A DNA stretch of 64,000 nt from Sphingomonas sp. (GTDB lineage Bacteria > Pseudomonadota > Alphaproteobacteria > Sphingomonadales > Sphingomonadaceae): assembly GCF_017304635.1 (NCBI RefSeq), contig NZ_JAFKMA010000001.1, positions 248,001 to 312,000 on the forward strand, given 5' to 3'. The position numbers were made by a program, and so were the translations under genes. The notes beneath the pieces are model-generated. The model saw nothing but the letters and a program-made list of their open reading frames with translations, made no database searches and was not told the DNA's origin. Shown here in pieces: positions 31,961-41,962 of the stretch (within the stretch, counting starts at the first letter, position 1; each line of letters opens with the position of its first letter).

Positions 31961-33172
31961 ATGAGTGTCTTGGCATCCACCCGCCGCCTCGACGTCCTTG
32001 CCGACTTTCCGGCGATCCCGGCGGGCTGGCACTATCTCGACACCGCCGCGACCTCGCAGAAGCCGCAGCCCGTGCTCGACGCGATCGCGCGGGCCTATGG
32101 CGAGGATTACGCGACCGTCCATCGCGGCGTGTACCAGCGCTCCGCCGACATGACCCTCGCCTACGAGGCGGCGCGGCGGCGCGTGGCGGGCTTCATCGGT
32201 GCGCAGCCCGAGGAATGTGTGTTCGTGCGCGGCGCGACCGAGGGCATCAACCTCGTCGCGCAGAGCTGGGCGGGCACGCAACTGAAGGCAGGCGACCGCA
32301 TCTTGCTGTCCACGCTCGAGCATCATTCGAACATCGTGCCGTGGCAGCTGGTCGCCGAGCGCATCGGTGCCGCGATCGACGTCGTGCCGCTGACCGACGA
32401 CGGCCGGGTCGATCTCGACGCGATGGCGGCGATGATCGGGCCGCAGCACAAGCTGGTCGCGCTGGCGCACGTGTCGAACGTGCTCGGCTCGGTGCTCGAT
32501 GCCCGGCGCGCGGTCGAGATCGCGCACGCGGCCGGCGCGAAGATTCTGCTCGACGGGTGTCAGGCGGTGCCGCGGATGGCGGTCGACGTCGCCGCGCTCG
32601 GTTGCGATTTCTACGTCTTTTCCGGGCACAAGCTCTACGGCCCGACCGGGATCGGCGTGCTGTGGGGCCGCGCCGACCTGCTCGACGCGATGCCGCCGTA
32701 TCAGGGCGGCGGGTCGATGATCGACCGCGTCAGCTTCGCGCGCACGACTTACGCCCCGCCGCCGGGCCGGTTCGAGGCGGGCACGCCGCATATCGTCGGC
32801 GCGGTCGGGCTGGCGGCGGCGATCGATTATGTCGAGGGGATCGGGCTCGACCGCATCCACGCGCACGAGACGGCTTTGGTCGCCGCGACGCGCGAGCGGC
32901 TCGGCGCGATCAACTCGGTGCGGCTGTTCGGGCCGGCCGACGCCGCCGGGATCGTCAGTTTCGCGGTGGAGGGGGTGCATCCGCACGACGTCGCCACCAT
33001 CTTGGACGAAGGTGCGGTGGCGATCCGCGCCGGGCATCACTGCGCGCAGCCGCTGATGGACGCGCTCAGCGTGCCGGCGACCGCGCGGGCGAGCTTCGGT
33101 GTCTATTCGAGCGTCGCCGATGTCGAGGCGCTCGCACAGGGAATTGAACGGGTTACGAGGATCTTCGGATGA
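31961..33172 (+). CDS. sufS: Cysteine desulfurase SufS
   Basis: This 403-residue PLP enzyme releases sulphur from cysteine for cluster assembly. The PLP lysine is Lys224 in SGHKLYGPTG and the persulphide cysteine is Cys361 in GHHCAQP, the group II (SufS) arrangement. ATG 31961 directly follows a repeat arm, with no Shine-Dalgarno outside that arm. Its stop overlaps the next gene by ATGA. No sufE is visible in this operon. Confidence 0.96.
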   Translation: MSVLASTRRLDVLADFPAIPAGWHYLDTAATSQKPQPVLDAIARAYGEDYATVHRGVYQRSADMTLAYEAARRRVAGFIGAQPEECVFVRGATEGINLVAQSWAGTQLKAGDRILLSTLEHHSNIVPWQLVAERIGAAIDVVPLTDDGRVDLDAMAAMIGPQHKLVALAHVSNVLGSVLDARRAVEIAHAAGAKILLDGCQAVPRMAVDVAALGCDFYVFSGHKLYGPTGIGVLWGRADLLDAMPPYQGGGSMIDRVSFARTTYAPPPGRFEAGTPHIVGAVGLAAAIDYVEGIGLDRIHAHETALVAATRERLGAINSVRLFGPADAAGIVSFAVEGVHPHDVATILDEGAVAIRAGHHCAQPLMDALSVPATARASFGVYSSVADVEALAQGIERVTRIFG

Positions 33173-33636
33173 ACGATGTGAGGAAGATCGCGATCGAGGA
33201 AGTCGCGTCGGTGGCGCCGCCGCCCAAGGCGCGGGTAGAGGAAACGGCGACCGAGACGTTCGAGCGCAAGCGTGACTATCTCGCCGGTTTCCTGGCGCAG
33301 AAGCCGGAACCGCTGGCGGGCGGCGAGCCGGGCGGGGCGCTGTACGAAGCGGTGATCGACGCGCTGAAGGAAATCTACGATCCCGAAATCCCGGTCAACA
33401 TCTACGATCTCGGGCTGATCTACGACGTAACGGTGACCGACGACGCGCATGCGATGGTGACGATGACGCTGACCACGCCGCACTGCCCGGTCGCGGAATC
33501 GATGCCGGCCGAGGTCGAGCTTCGTGTCGGCAGCGTCCCCGGCATCGCGATCGCCGACGTCAATCTGGTGTGGGACCCGCCCTGGGATCCGCAGAAGATG
33601 TCCGACGAGGCGAAGCTCGAATTGGGAATGTTGTGA
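33169..33636 (+). CDS. sufT: SUF-associated DUF59/MIP18 protein (SufT-like)
   Basis: This 155-residue protein has a DUF59 domain in its C-terminal two thirds (EIYDPEIPVNIYDLGLIY, TLTTPHCPVAESMP with the reactive Cys), and an extra 45-residue N-terminal stretch. SufT-type proteins help mature Fe-S proteins. It overlaps sufS (ATGA) and sufA (TGATG). Confidence 0.92.
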   Translation: MNDVRKIAIEEVASVAPPPKARVEETATETFERKRDYLAGFLAQKPEPLAGGEPGGALYEAVIDALKEIYDPEIPVNIYDLGLIYDVTVTDDAHAMVTMTLTTPHCPVAESMPAEVELRVGSVPGIAIADVNLVWDPPWDPQKMSDEAKLELGML

Positions 33637-33989
33637 TGGCGACCACGCTGCGACAACGTCCCGCTGCCGTGAAGCTGACCGATCGCGCCGAGGCGCGCGT
33701 GGCGGAATTGATGGCGAAGGCGCCGGCCGACGCGATCGGCGTCAAACTGTCGACCCCGCGCCGCGGCTGTTCCGGCCTCGCTTATTCGGTCGATTACGTG
33801 ACCGCCGCCAACCCGATGGACGAGCGGATCGAGACGCCGGGCGGCACCTTCTTCGTCGATGGCGCGTCGGTGCTGTATCTGGTCGGATCGACGATGGACT
33901 GGGTCGAGGATGACTTCGCCGCCGGCTTCGTGTTCGAGAATCCCAACGCCAAGGGCGCGTGCGGGTGCGGGGAGAGCTTTACCGTCTAG
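33636..33989 (+). CDS. sufA: A-type Fe-S carrier SufA
   Basis: This 117-residue HesB/IscA-family carrier has the three conserved cysteines Cys45, Cys109 and Cys111 (RRGCSG and GACGCG). ATG 33636 (MATTLRQRP) overlaps the sufT stop. It is the last gene of the operon iscR-sufB-x-x-sufC-sufD-sufS-sufT-sufA. Its 3' end overlaps the convergent DUF1905 gene by 4 bp. Confidence 0.95.
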   Translation: MATTLRQRPAAVKLTDRAEARVAELMAKAPADAIGVKLSTPRRGCSGLAYSVDYVTAANPMDERIETPGGTFFVDGASVLYLVGSTMDWVEDDFAAGFVFENPNAKGACGCGESFTV

Positions 33990-34291
33990 CGGCGTGCGAT
34001 CGTCATCGCGACCCGCACCGTATCGCCGAGCGCGATATCGAGTTGCCGCCGGACGGCGACCTTGATCGGCAGCAGATAGCCGCCGTCGCGCGGAAACAGC
34101 GACGTGGTGAAATCGACTCCGCCGATCCGGGCGGTGACCGGCACGCACCCCCAGCCGTAACTGGCCTCCCGCGCTGCCCATTTGACGTCGCCGATCTGCG
34201 CCTCGGGGATCGTCGCGAACAGATACGGCGGTGGCCCGCGCCACTCGACGACCGCCGCTTCGAACGCGAGTTCGAGCAGCGGTTCGCTCAT
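33986..34291 (-). CDS. DUF1905-domain protein
   Basis: This 101-residue protein is a single DUF1905 domain (a small beta-barrel often fused to YdeI-like proteins). Family stretches are [28 protein letters not shown] and [18 protein letters not shown] 34291 overlaps the MaoC-like gene stop by 4 bp, so it is the last gene of that leftward unit. Molecular function is not established. Confidence 0.83.
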   Translation of the reverse strand: MSEPLLELAFEAAVVEWRGPPPYLFATIPEAQIGDVKWAAREASYGWGCVPVTARIGGVDFTTSLFPRDGGYLLPIKVAVRRQLDIALGDTVRVAMTIARR

Positions 34292-34740
34292 GCGCCTTTC
34301 CGCATCAACAACGCCGTCCGCAGGCACTCGCACACCACTTCGTCGCGCTGGTTGAGCATGCGGTGGCGCCACGTGACCAGCCCGGCATTCGGCCGCGACT
34401 TGCTCTCGCGCAGGTCAGTGACCTCGCTCGTTGCGCGCAAGGTGTCGCCGATGAACACCGGCTTCGGCATCACCAGTTTGTCGTAGCCCAGGTTCGCGAC
34501 GAGCGTGCCCATCGTCGTTTCGGCAACGGTGATGCCGACCATCAGGCTGAACGTGAAGGTGCCGTTGACGAGGATGCGGCCGAACTCGGAGGCCGCGGCC
34601 GCCTCGGCGTCGAGATGGAGCGGTTGCGGATTGTGAGTCATGGTCGACCACAGCAGATTGTCGGTCTCCGTCACCGTGCGGCGCAGCGGATGCTCGATCG
34701 TCTCGCCGATCGTCCATTCGTCGAAATGCTTGCCCGGCAT
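34288..34740 (-). CDS. MaoC-family (R)-enoyl-CoA hydratase-like protein
   Basis: This is a 150-residue hot-dog-fold protein. The hydratase-2 motif region is [12 protein letters not shown] (Asn/His-x-Asp type) followed by [13 protein letters not shown], as in MaoC dehydratases acting on acyl-CoA. Placement downstream of the methylcrotonyl-CoA carboxylase genes suggests a role in branched-chain acyl-CoA breakdown (inference). ATG 34740 shares a base with the GNAT gene stop. Confidence 0.87.
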   Translation of the reverse strand: MPGKHFDEWTIGETIEHPLRRTVTETDNLLWSTMTHNPQPLHLDAEAAAASEFGRILVNGTFTFSLMVGITVAETTMGTLVANLGYDKLVMPKPVFIGDTLRATSEVTDLRESKSRPNAGLVTWRHRMLNQRDEVVCECLRTALLMRKGA

Positions 34741-35207
34741 CAGGCGGTCTCCAGATAGAGCTTGAACCCGGCATGGCTCTTCGCCCAGCCGAGCCGTTGG
34801 TAGAAGCGATGCGCCGCGACGCGATCGTTGTTCGAGGTCAGCTGCGCCACGAAGCAACTGTGCGCGCGGAACCAGTCGACCGCCCAGTCGATCATCTGCT
34901 CGCCGATCCCGCCGCTGCGATGCGCGGCGGCGACGCGCACCGCCTCGATCTGGCCGCGCCATGCGCCGTGGTTGAGCAGGCCGGGGAGGAGGGTGAGCTG
35001 CATCGTGCCGAGGATTGCGCCGTTGGTTTCAACGACGATCAGGCGGTGGGCGGGATCGGCGTGGATCGCGTCGAACGCGGCGACGTAAGGCGAGGCGAGC
35101 GGTTCGCGTGGATCGTCGGCGCGCCCGCCGATCTGGTCCTCGGCGAGCATCGCGACGATGGTTGGGAGGTCGCTGCTGGTGGCGTCGCGATAGGTGAGGG
35201 GAGTCAC
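34740..35207 (-). CDS. GNAT-family N-acetyltransferase
   Basis: This 155-residue acetyltransferase has the acetyl-CoA loop in [14 protein letters not shown] and the C-terminal [14 protein letters not shown] 35207 is preceded by GGAGAGG. The acceptor is unknown. It is coupled to the MaoC-like gene and separated from mccA by a palindromic repeat. Confidence 0.85.
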   Translation of the reverse strand: MTPLTYRDATSSDLPTIVAMLAEDQIGGRADDPREPLASPYVAAFDAIHADPAHRLIVVETNGAILGTMQLTLLPGLLNHGAWRGQIEAVRVAAAHRSGGIGEQMIDWAVDWFRAHSCFVAQLTSNNDRVAAHRFYQRLGWAKSHAGFKLYLETA

Positions 35208-35222
35208 ACTGCCTCTCCAAAT

Positions 35223-35312
35223 CCGTCATGCCGGGCTCGTCCCGGCATCCACCCATCCACGCGCCTCATTGCTCATGGCACGGTGGACCCCGGCACGAGG
35301 CCGGGGTGACGG
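35223..35312. repeat. GCCGGG/CCCGGC palindromic repeat downstream of mccA
   Basis: The arms are CGTCATGCCGGGCTCGTCCC (left) and ACCCCGGCACGAGGCCGGGG (right). It lies in the 121-bp gap between mccA and the GNAT gene, next to the GNAT ribosome site. It is the same family as 14654-14748 and 43136-43233. Confidence 0.75.
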
Positions 35313-35328
35313 CTGTGGAGCGGATAGG

Positions 35329-37263
35329 TCACTCTGCCTTCTCGATCCGCGCGAGCAGCGCGTCGACCTGCACCTGCGCGCCGGCTTCGGCGTTGAGTTC
35401 CGCGACCGTCCCGTCGAACGGCGCGACCAGGCCGTGCTCCATCTTCATCGCCTCGAGCGTCAGCAGTTTCTGTCCCTTGGTCACCGCATCGCCTGCCGCA
35501 ACCTCGACCACCGTCACCCGCCCCGGCATCGGCGCCAGGATCGCACCATCGCCGGCCGCGCCAGTGACACCTCCACGCACAGCCACGGGTTCGAAACGCC
35601 ACGTCGCTCCTTGCATGGTGGCCAAGATCGCATCTCCATCACGATCGATCACCGGGTAAGCGCGCTGATCGAAGGTCGCGCGGTTACCGAGGAAGCCGTC
35701 ATAGTGCATTGAGCGATCTTGCAAGTGAACGCGCATTTGTGGTGCGGCATTCAAGCGAAACCCGCTGAGCCCACCACGTGCCTTGCCGACCAGAATTTCC
35801 GCAACGAGGTCGAGCAACCATTGTGGCGGATTCATTTCGAACACGACATCTTCAGCGTGTTGTTCAATGAAACCGGTATAAACGCGGCCTGCTGTGAAGT
35901 CGGGATCGACGAGAAGCGCGTGCAAGAAGGTCGCGTTGGTACGTAACGGCCAAATCTGCGCATCGGCGACCAAGCGGGCCAAACCGAGCGCAGCCGAGCG
36001 GCGGTCAGGTGCATGGCAAATGATCTTGGCGATCATCGGGTCATAGAAGGGTGAAACCGTATCGTCCTGCTGGACACCGGTTTCGATGCGGCCGGTGCCG
36101 GGATAGTCGTTCTCGTGCTCGATGCCGCGCACCTCGTCGCGCCAGCGCGTCGGACGGATGCGGTTGGTGAGTTTGAAGCGATCGAGTCTCCCCACCGAAG
36201 GGAGGAAGCCGTTTTCGGGATTTTCCGCATACAGCCGCGCTTCCATTGCCCAGCCGTGGATGCTCAGCTCGTCCTGCCGCTTGGGCAGGGGCTCGCCCGA
36301 TGCCACCCGCAGTTGCCACTCGACGAGGTCCTGCCCGGTGATCTCCTCGGTCACCGGATGCTCGACCTGGAGGCGGGTGTTCATCTCCATGAACCAGATG
36401 CGGTCGGCGCGCAGGCCCTCGCTCGCGTCGGCGATGAACTCGATCGTGCCCGCACCGACATAGTCGACCGCGCGCGCGGCGTTGACCGCGGCCTGGCAGA
36501 CAGCGGCGCGCGTCCCCTCGTCCATGCCGGGGGCGGGGGCTTCCTCTATCACCTTCTGGTGGCGGCGTTGCAGTGAGCAGTCGCGCTCGAACAGGTGGAC
36601 GACGTTGCCGTGGGTGTCGCCGAACACCTGCACCTCGATATGGCGCGGGCTCAGGATGTATTTCTCGATCAGCACGCGGTCGTCGCCGAAGCTCGCCGCC
36701 GCCTCGCGCTGGCACGAAGCGAGCGCGTCGCGGAACTCCTCGCCCGCATCGACGCGCCGCATGCCCTTGCCGCCGCCGCCCGCGACCGCCTTGATGAGCA
36801 CCGGGTAGCCGATCTTGTCGGCTTCCGCCTTCAGGTGATCGGGCCGCTGGTCCTCGCCGAGATAGCCCGGCGTCACCGGCACGCCGGCGGCGATCATCCG
36901 TTCCTTGGCGGCGTCCTTCAGGCCCATCGCGCGGATGCTGGCGGGGTTGGGGCCGACCCAGATCAGCTCCGCATCCTTCACCGCCTGCGCGAAGTCTGCA
37001 TTCTCGCTCAGGAAGCCATAGCCGGGATGGATCGCCTCGGCCACCGTCGCCTTGGCCGCGGCGATGATCTTGTCGCCGACCAGATAGGATTCGAGCGCCG
37101 GGGAGGGGCCGATATGCACCGCCTCGTCGGCCTGGCGGACGTGCAGCGCGTTCGCGTCGGCATCCGAATAGACCGCGACGGTGCGGATGCCCATCGCGCG
37201 GGCGGTGCGGATGATGCGGCAGGCGATCTCGCCGCGATTGGCGATGAGGAGCGAATGGATCAT
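35329..37263 (-). CDS. mccA: Methylcrotonyl-CoA carboxylase biotin-containing subunit
   Basis: This 644-residue protein is the biotin carboxylase plus biotin carrier of an acyl-CoA carboxylase. The pairing with the next carboxyltransferase gene and with ivd points to 3-methylcrotonyl-CoA (leucine breakdown). The N-terminal ATP-grasp domain has KAVAGGGGKGMR and EMNTRLQVEHPVTE. The C-terminal biotinyl domain has EAMKMEH with Lys607 as the biotin site. It starts at ATG 37263. The segment around 35640-36060 is visibly less GC-rich than the rest. Confidence 0.94.
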   Translation of the reverse strand: MIHSLLIANRGEIACRIIRTARAMGIRTVAVYSDADANALHVRQADEAVHIGPSPALESYLVGDKIIAAAKATVAEAIHPGYGFLSENADFAQAVKDAELIWVGPNPASIRAMGLKDAAKERMIAAGVPVTPGYLGEDQRPDHLKAEADKIGYPVLIKAVAGGGGKGMRRVDAGEEFRDALASCQREAAASFGDDRVLIEKYILSPRHIEVQVFGDTHGNVVHLFERDCSLQRRHQKVIEEAPAPGMDEGTRAAVCQAAVNAARAVDYVGAGTIEFIADASEGLRADRIWFMEMNTRLQVEHPVTEEITGQDLVEWQLRVASGEPLPKRQDELSIHGWAMEARLYAENPENGFLPSVGRLDRFKLTNRIRPTRWRDEVRGIEHENDYPGTGRIETGVQQDDTVSPFYDPMIAKIICHAPDRRSAALGLARLVADAQIWPLRTNATFLHALLVDPDFTAGRVYTGFIEQHAEDVVFEMNPPQWLLDLVAEILVGKARGGLSGFRLNAAPQMRVHLQDRSMHYDGFLGNRATFDQRAYPVIDRDGDAILATMQGATWRFEPVAVRGGVTGAAGDGAILAPMPGRVTVVEVAAGDAVTKGQKLLTLEAMKMEHGLVAPFDGTVAELNAEAGAQVQVDALLARIEKAE

Positions 37264-37285
37264 GCGGCGGTCTCGTCTGGGCGTC

Positions 37286-37507
37286 TCAACACAAGGATAC
37301 GATCGGATGCTGGCTGGCGGCGATCAGGACCTTGCCCTTGTCGTCGGTCAGGCGGGTGAGATGGACGCCGCGGTAGCGGGCGGCGGCGACGGCAGCGTCG
37401 ATGCCGCCGTGCCGTGCGATCGAGCTTTCCAGCCGCTGGCTCATCGTCGCTGATCCGTCGGCCACCGCGTCGAGCCACGCATCGATCCAGTCCTTCCCGT
37501 CGCTCAT
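37286..37507 (-). CDS. Small conserved-looking protein between mcc genes, unknown function
   Basis: This 73-residue soluble protein (MSDGKDWIDAWLDAVADG...) has two helical stretches followed by RYRGVHLTRLTDDKGKVLIA. ATG 37507 lies 4 bp after the NTF2-like gene, and its stop is 22 bp before mccA. The spacing fits an operon gene rather than chance. I do not recognise a family. Confidence 0.6.
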   Translation of the reverse strand: MSDGKDWIDAWLDAVADGSATMSQRLESSIARHGGIDAAVAAARYRGVHLTRLTDDKGKVLIAASQHPIVSLC

Positions 37508-37511
37508 CGCC

Positions 37512-38045
37512 TCATCCCTGGCACCCGGTCGTCCGTTGCGACCACGTCACGTTGAGGACCTTCCACGCGCCACCCTCCCGCACCAGGTCGAACAGGTCAT
37601 AGCCGCAATGTTCCGGCGCGCCGTTCTTCATCACGGTGTAGCGCGCCCAGACGAACGCGACGTCGCCGTCGATCTCGATCGCGGGGTCGAACAGGCGCTC
37701 CTCGTAGCGGTTGCCGTCGGGCTTGAGCCGGCTCGCGAAATCGGACCAGCTCAGGTGGCGGACGCCGCGGCGGCCATCGGGCGCCTCGAGCGCGACCGCG
37801 ACGACCCCTTCCGGTCGGGTCGCAGCCAGCACGGCGCCGCCGTTATTGGTCTCCAGCGCCTTCAGGATCGCCGTGACCGGCGCCATCACCTGTCCCTCTT
37901 CGCTGGTCGGCGGGGGGAGAGGGGTGGCCCGGGGCAGCGGCGCGACCGGCGTGGTCTGGGCGAGCGCGAGCAGGAAGGGCAGCGGCGCGACCGGCGTGGT
38001 CTGGGCGAGGGCGAGCAGGAAGGGCAGCATCATCATGGTCTCCAT
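37512..38045 (-). CDS. Secreted NTF2/SnoaL-like protein with a duplicated signal segment
   Basis: This 177-residue protein has a hydrophobic leader, then a proline-rich linker, then an NTF2-like fold (ALETNNGGAVLAAT, YEERLFDPAIEIDGDVAFVWARY and GAWKVLNVTWS, as in SnoaL/DUF4440 proteins). The leader LPFLLALAQTTPVAP occurs twice, because 45 bp are tandemly duplicated (37933-37977 and 37978-38022, one mismatch). ATG 38045 overlaps the mccB stop by one base. Ligand or enzyme activity unknown. Confidence 0.78.
   Translation of the reverse strand: METMMMLPFLLALAQTTPVAPLPFLLALAQTTPVAPLPRATPLPPPTSEEGQVMAPVTAILKALETNNGGAVLAATRPEGVVAVALEAPDGRRGVRHLSWSDFASRLKPDGNRYEERLFDPAIEIDGDVAFVWARYTVMKNGAPEHCGYDLFDLVREGGAWKVLNVTWSQRTTGCQG
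37933..38022. repeat. 45-bp tandem duplication in a signal-peptide coding region
   Basis: Two adjacent 45-bp units (37933-37977, 37978-38022) differ at a single position (C versus G, 37965/38010). The length keeps the reading frame and duplicates 15 residues of leader and linker. The low divergence points to a recent event. Confidence 0.9.
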
Positions 38046-39646
38046 CACATCCGGAACACGCCGAAGCTCTGGCGCTCCGGGATGGGTGCGTTGAGCGTGG
38101 CGGCGAGGGCGAGGCCGAGCACGTCGCGAGTCTGCGCGGGGTCGATGATGCCGTCGTCCCACAGCCGCGCGGTCGCGTGCCAGGGCGAGCCTTGCGCTTC
38201 GTAATCGTCGCGGATTGGTTGCTTGAACGCTTCGGTCTGCTCCGGCGTCCACGTCGCCGCGTCGCGGTGGACCGTCGCCAGCACTGATGCGGCCTGCTCG
38301 CCGCCCATCACGCTGATCCGGCTGTTGGGCCAAGTGAACAGGAAGCGGGGGCTATAGGCGCGACCCGCCATGCCGTAATTGCCCGCGCCGAAGCTGCCGC
38401 CGATCAGCACGGTGATCTTGGGCACGGTCGCCGTCGCGACCGCAGTGACGAGCTTGGCGCCGTGCTTGGCGATCCCCTCCGCTTCGTATTTGCCGCCGAC
38501 CATGAAGCCGGAGATGTTCTGGAGGAAGAGGAGCGGGATACGGCGTTGCTGCGCGAGTTCGATGAAGTGTGCGCCCTTGACCGCGCTTTCGCTGAACAGC
38601 ACGCCGTTATTGGCCAGGATCGCGACCGGCATGCCCCAGATGTGCGCAAAACCGCAGACCAGCGAACTGCCGTAGAGCGCCTTGAACTCCTGGAACTCCG
38701 ACCCGTCGACCAGCCGCGCGATGATCTCGTGCACGTCGTAGGGCGCACGGACATCCTGCGGGATGATGCCGTAGAGATCGTCGGCGGCGAACTTCGGTGG
38801 GCGTGCCTCGCGCAGATTGACGTCGGCGCCGGTCTGCTGCGGTAGCATCGAGACGATGTCGCGGACGATGGTCAGCGCATGTTCGTCATTCTCGGCCAGA
38901 TGATCGACCACGCCCGACTTGCGTGCGTGCAGGTCGCCGCCGCCCAGATCCTCGGCCGAGATCACCTCGCCGGTCGCGGCCTGGACTAGCGGCGGGCCGG
39001 CGAGGAAGATCGTGCCCTGGTTGCGGACGATCACGCTCTCGTCGCTCATCGCCGGGACGTACGCGCCGCCCGCGGTGCAGCTGCCCATGACGCAGGCGAT
39101 CTGCGGGATGCCCTTCGCCGACATGTTGGCCTGGTTGAAGAAGATGCGCCCGAAATGGTCGCGGTCGGGGAATACCTCCGCCTGATGCGGCAGGTTGGCG
39201 CCGCCCGAATCGACCAGGTAGATGCACGGCAGCCGGTTCTGTTCGGCTATCTCCTGCGCGCGCAGGTGCTTCTTGACCGTCATCGGGTAATAGGTGCCGC
39301 CCTTCACCGTGGCGTCGTTGCAGGCGATCATCACCTGCCGCCCCGACACACGGCCGATCCCGGCGATGATGCCCGCGCCCGGCACTTCGCCGTCATAGAG
39401 GTCGCAGGCAGCGAGCTGCCCGATCTCCAGGAACGGCGAGCCGGGATCGAGCAACCGCTCGACCCGGTCGCGCGGGAGCAGCTTGCCGCGCGCGGTATGG
39501 CGCTCGCGCGACTTCGCGTTCCCGCCCAGCGCCGCCGTCGCGACGTCTGTCCGCAGCCGCGCGGCAAGTGCCTGATTGTGCGCGACATTGGCGCGGAACT
39601 GCTCGCTGTCGGATGACAGCTTGGTGTCGAGGACGGGAGCGCTCAT
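38045..39646 (-). CDS. mccB: Methylcrotonyl-CoA carboxylase carboxyltransferase subunit
   Basis: This 533-residue carboxyltransferase moves CO2 from biotin to an acyl-CoA. Features are [39 protein letters not shown] and the C-terminal half [20 protein letters not shown], which favour MCC over propionyl-CoA carboxylase (segments read in parts). ATG 39646 ([10 protein letters not shown]) is the family start. It heads the leftward unit mccB, NTF2-like gene, small gene, mccA. Confidence 0.94.
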   Translation of the reverse strand: MSAPVLDTKLSSDSEQFRANVAHNQALAARLRTDVATAALGGNAKSRERHTARGKLLPRDRVERLLDPGSPFLEIGQLAACDLYDGEVPGAGIIAGIGRVSGRQVMIACNDATVKGGTYYPMTVKKHLRAQEIAEQNRLPCIYLVDSGGANLPHQAEVFPDRDHFGRIFFNQANMSAKGIPQIACVMGSCTAGGAYVPAMSDESVIVRNQGTIFLAGPPLVQAATGEVISAEDLGGGDLHARKSGVVDHLAENDEHALTIVRDIVSMLPQQTGADVNLREARPPKFAADDLYGIIPQDVRAPYDVHEIIARLVDGSEFQEFKALYGSSLVCGFAHIWGMPVAILANNGVLFSESAVKGAHFIELAQQRRIPLLFLQNISGFMVGGKYEAEGIAKHGAKLVTAVATATVPKITVLIGGSFGAGNYGMAGRAYSPRFLFTWPNSRISVMGGEQAASVLATVHRDAATWTPEQTEAFKQPIRDDYEAQGSPWHATARLWDDGIIDPAQTRDVLGLALAATLNAPIPERQSFGVFRM

Positions 39647-39747
39647 GCCCGCCTGCCTAGCCCCGCGGTGCGGCCAAGGGAAGCGCTGGTACCGATCGGC
39701 ACGTTGGTGTAGCCAATCGGTCATACACCGATAGGAAGAGGTCACCG

Positions 39748-41823
39748 ATGAAGCGTTCCATCCTTGCCGCCATGCTGCTCGCCACCACCGCCGGAGGCGT
39801 CGCGGTCTGGCAGGCGCCGGCGATCGCGCAAAGCGTCGGCGGCACCATGTCGGGCGTCGACCAGACGCTCATTGACCGCGCCGCCAGGCCCGGCGACGAT
39901 TTCAACCAATATGCCAACGGCACGTGGCTGAAGACGGCGGAAATCCCCGCCGATCGCTCGTCGGTCGGGGTCGGGCTCGACGTTTCGAAGGTCGCCGAGG
40001 CGCGCAACGCCGACATCATCAGGAATGCGGGCGCCGCGCGCGCCAAGCCCGGCAGCGACCTGCAACGGATCGCCGATTACTATGCGGCCTATCAGAACAC
40101 CGCCGCGATCGACGCGCGGGGCCTCGTGCCGGTGCAGCCGATGCTGGCGAAGATCGCCGCGATCTCGACTCGCAGCCAGCTGTCGGCGGCGATCGGCGGG
40201 GCGATGCTGGCCGACACCGATCCGTTCAACAACAACAATTACGCGTCGACTAACGACCTGTTCGGGCTGTTCGTCAGCCAGGATCTCAACCGCCCGACGG
40301 TCAACGTGCCGTATTTGATGCAGGGCGGGCTGGGGCTGCCCGATCGCGACTATTACCTGTCCGACAGGAAGGAGATGGCGCAGATCCGCGACGCCTATAA
40401 GGCGTATCTGGTGGGTCTGTTCACGCTGGCGGGGATGAGCGATCCGCAGGCGCGCGCGAACCGCGTCTTCGCGCTGGAAACGAAGATCGCCGCGGCACAG
40501 ACCGACATCGTGACCGCGCAGGACGCGCACAAGGGCGACAATCCGTGGAAGCGCGCGGACTTCGCGACCAAGGCGCCGGGGATCGACTGGGCCGCGTTCT
40601 GGACCGCCGCGGAACTGCCGCGCCAGCAGGATTTCATCGTCTGGAACCCGGAAACCACCACGAAATTGTCGGCGCTGGTCGCCAGCGAGCCGATCGGATC
40701 GTGGCGCGACTGGATGGCGTTCCACAAGCTCAACGGCCTGACCTCGGTCCTGCCCAAGGCGTTCGACGACGCCTCGTTCGAGTTCAACGGCAAGGAACTG
40801 AGCGGCGTGCAGGCGCAGCAACCGCGCGAGCGGCGCTCGATCGCCGCGGTCGGCGGCGCGCTCGGTTACGAGGTCGGCAAGATCTACGCCGCGAAATATT
40901 TCCCCGCCTCGTCGAAGGCGGCGATCCAGGCGATGGTCAAAAACATCGTCGCCGCGTTCGACCGCCGCATCGTCGCACTCGACTGGATGAACCCGGCGAC
41001 CAAGGCGGAAGCACGCAAGAAGCTGTCGGTACTGATTGTCGGCGTCGGCTATCCCGACCGCTGGCCGGTGCGGCCGTTCTTCGCCGTTCGCGCCGACGAT
41101 CCGGTCGGCAATCTGGAGGGCGCGCGGCGCTCAAGCTATCGCTACGCCATCAACAAGCTCGGCCAGAAGCCCGATCGCGGCGAATGGTGGATGACGCCGC
41201 AGACTGTGAACGCGGTCAACCTGCCGTTGCAGAACGCGCTCAACTTCCCGGCGGCGATCCTCAACACGCCGTATTTCGATCCGCGGTTCGACGCGGCGGC
41301 GAATTACGGCGCGATCGGCGCGGTGATCGGCCACGAGATCAGCCACAGCTTCGACAATCTGGGCAGCGATTTCGACGCGACCGGCAAGCTCAACAATTGG
41401 TGGACGCCGACCGACCTCGCGCGGTTCGAGGCATCGGGCAAGGCGCTGGTCGCGCAGTATAACGCGTACGAGGCGCTGCCCGGGCTGCACCTCAACGGCG
41501 AGCAGGAACTGGGCGAGAACATCGCCGACACCGCCGGGCTGACCGCGTCGTACGAAGCGTATCACGCCTCGCTCGGCGGCAAGTCGGCGCCGGTGATCGA
41601 CGGCTTGACCGGCGACCAGCGCTTCTTCCTGGCCTTCGCGCAGAGCTGGCGGACGAAGATGCGCGAGCGTTCGCTGCGCGCGCGGATCGCGACCGACGTC
41701 CATGCGCCGGCACCCTGGCGGATCGAGACGGTGCGCAACCTCGACGCGTGGTACGACGCGTTCGCGGTCAAGCCGGGCGACAAGCGCTACCTGGCGCCGA
41801 AAGACCGCGTGCACGTCTGGTGA
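39748..41823 (+). CDS. Secreted M13-family (neprilysin-like) zinc metallopeptidase
   Basis: This 691-residue peptidase has a signal peptide ([18 protein letters not shown]...PAIAQ). The zinc motif HExxH is HEISH (His529, Glu530, His533), with the third ligand Glu590 in [13 protein letters not shown]-type substrate residues are expected in the long N-terminal domain. It is divergent from mccB and convergent with ivd, so it is not part of the leucine operon. It probably degrades peptides in the periplasm. Confidence 0.95.
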   Translation: MKRSILAAMLLATTAGGVAVWQAPAIAQSVGGTMSGVDQTLIDRAARPGDDFNQYANGTWLKTAEIPADRSSVGVGLDVSKVAEARNADIIRNAGAARAKPGSDLQRIADYYAAYQNTAAIDARGLVPVQPMLAKIAAISTRSQLSAAIGGAMLADTDPFNNNNYASTNDLFGLFVSQDLNRPTVNVPYLMQGGLGLPDRDYYLSDRKEMAQIRDAYKAYLVGLFTLAGMSDPQARANRVFALETKIAAAQTDIVTAQDAHKGDNPWKRADFATKAPGIDWAAFWTAAELPRQQDFIVWNPETTTKLSALVASEPIGSWRDWMAFHKLNGLTSVLPKAFDDASFEFNGKELSGVQAQQPRERRSIAAVGGALGYEVGKIYAAKYFPASSKAAIQAMVKNIVAAFDRRIVALDWMNPATKAEARKKLSVLIVGVGYPDRWPVRPFFAVRADDPVGNLEGARRSSYRYAINKLGQKPDRGEWWMTPQTVNAVNLPLQNALNFPAAILNTPYFDPRFDAAANYGAIGAVIGHEISHSFDNLGSDFDATGKLNNWWTPTDLARFEASGKALVAQYNAYEALPGLHLNGEQELGENIADTAGLTASYEAYHASLGGKSAPVIDGLTGDQRFFLAFAQSWRTKMRERSLRARIATDVHAPAPWRIETVRNLDAWYDAFAVKPGDKRYLAPKDRVHVW

Positions 41824-41832
41824 GCTGAAAAC

Positions 41833-41960
41833 ACCCTCTCCCGCCGGGAGAGGGTCGAACCACGCAGCGGCGAGGGGTGAGGGACAAGTCGAAACGCTTT
41901 CGACCCAGTCCTCACTCTTCCGGCGCTGCGCGCCTCCCTCCCTCTCCCGATGGGAGAGGG
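41833..41960. repeat. Second CCCTCTCCC/GGGAGAGGG hairpin pair
   Basis: Hairpins lie at 41833-41855 (ACCCTCTCCC, loop GCC, GGGAGAGGGT) and 41940-41960 (CCCTCTCCC, loop GAT, GGGAGAGGG). They lie between the convergent M13 peptidase and ivd genes. They match the pair at 852-962. Confidence 0.82.
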
Positions 41961-41962
41961 AT

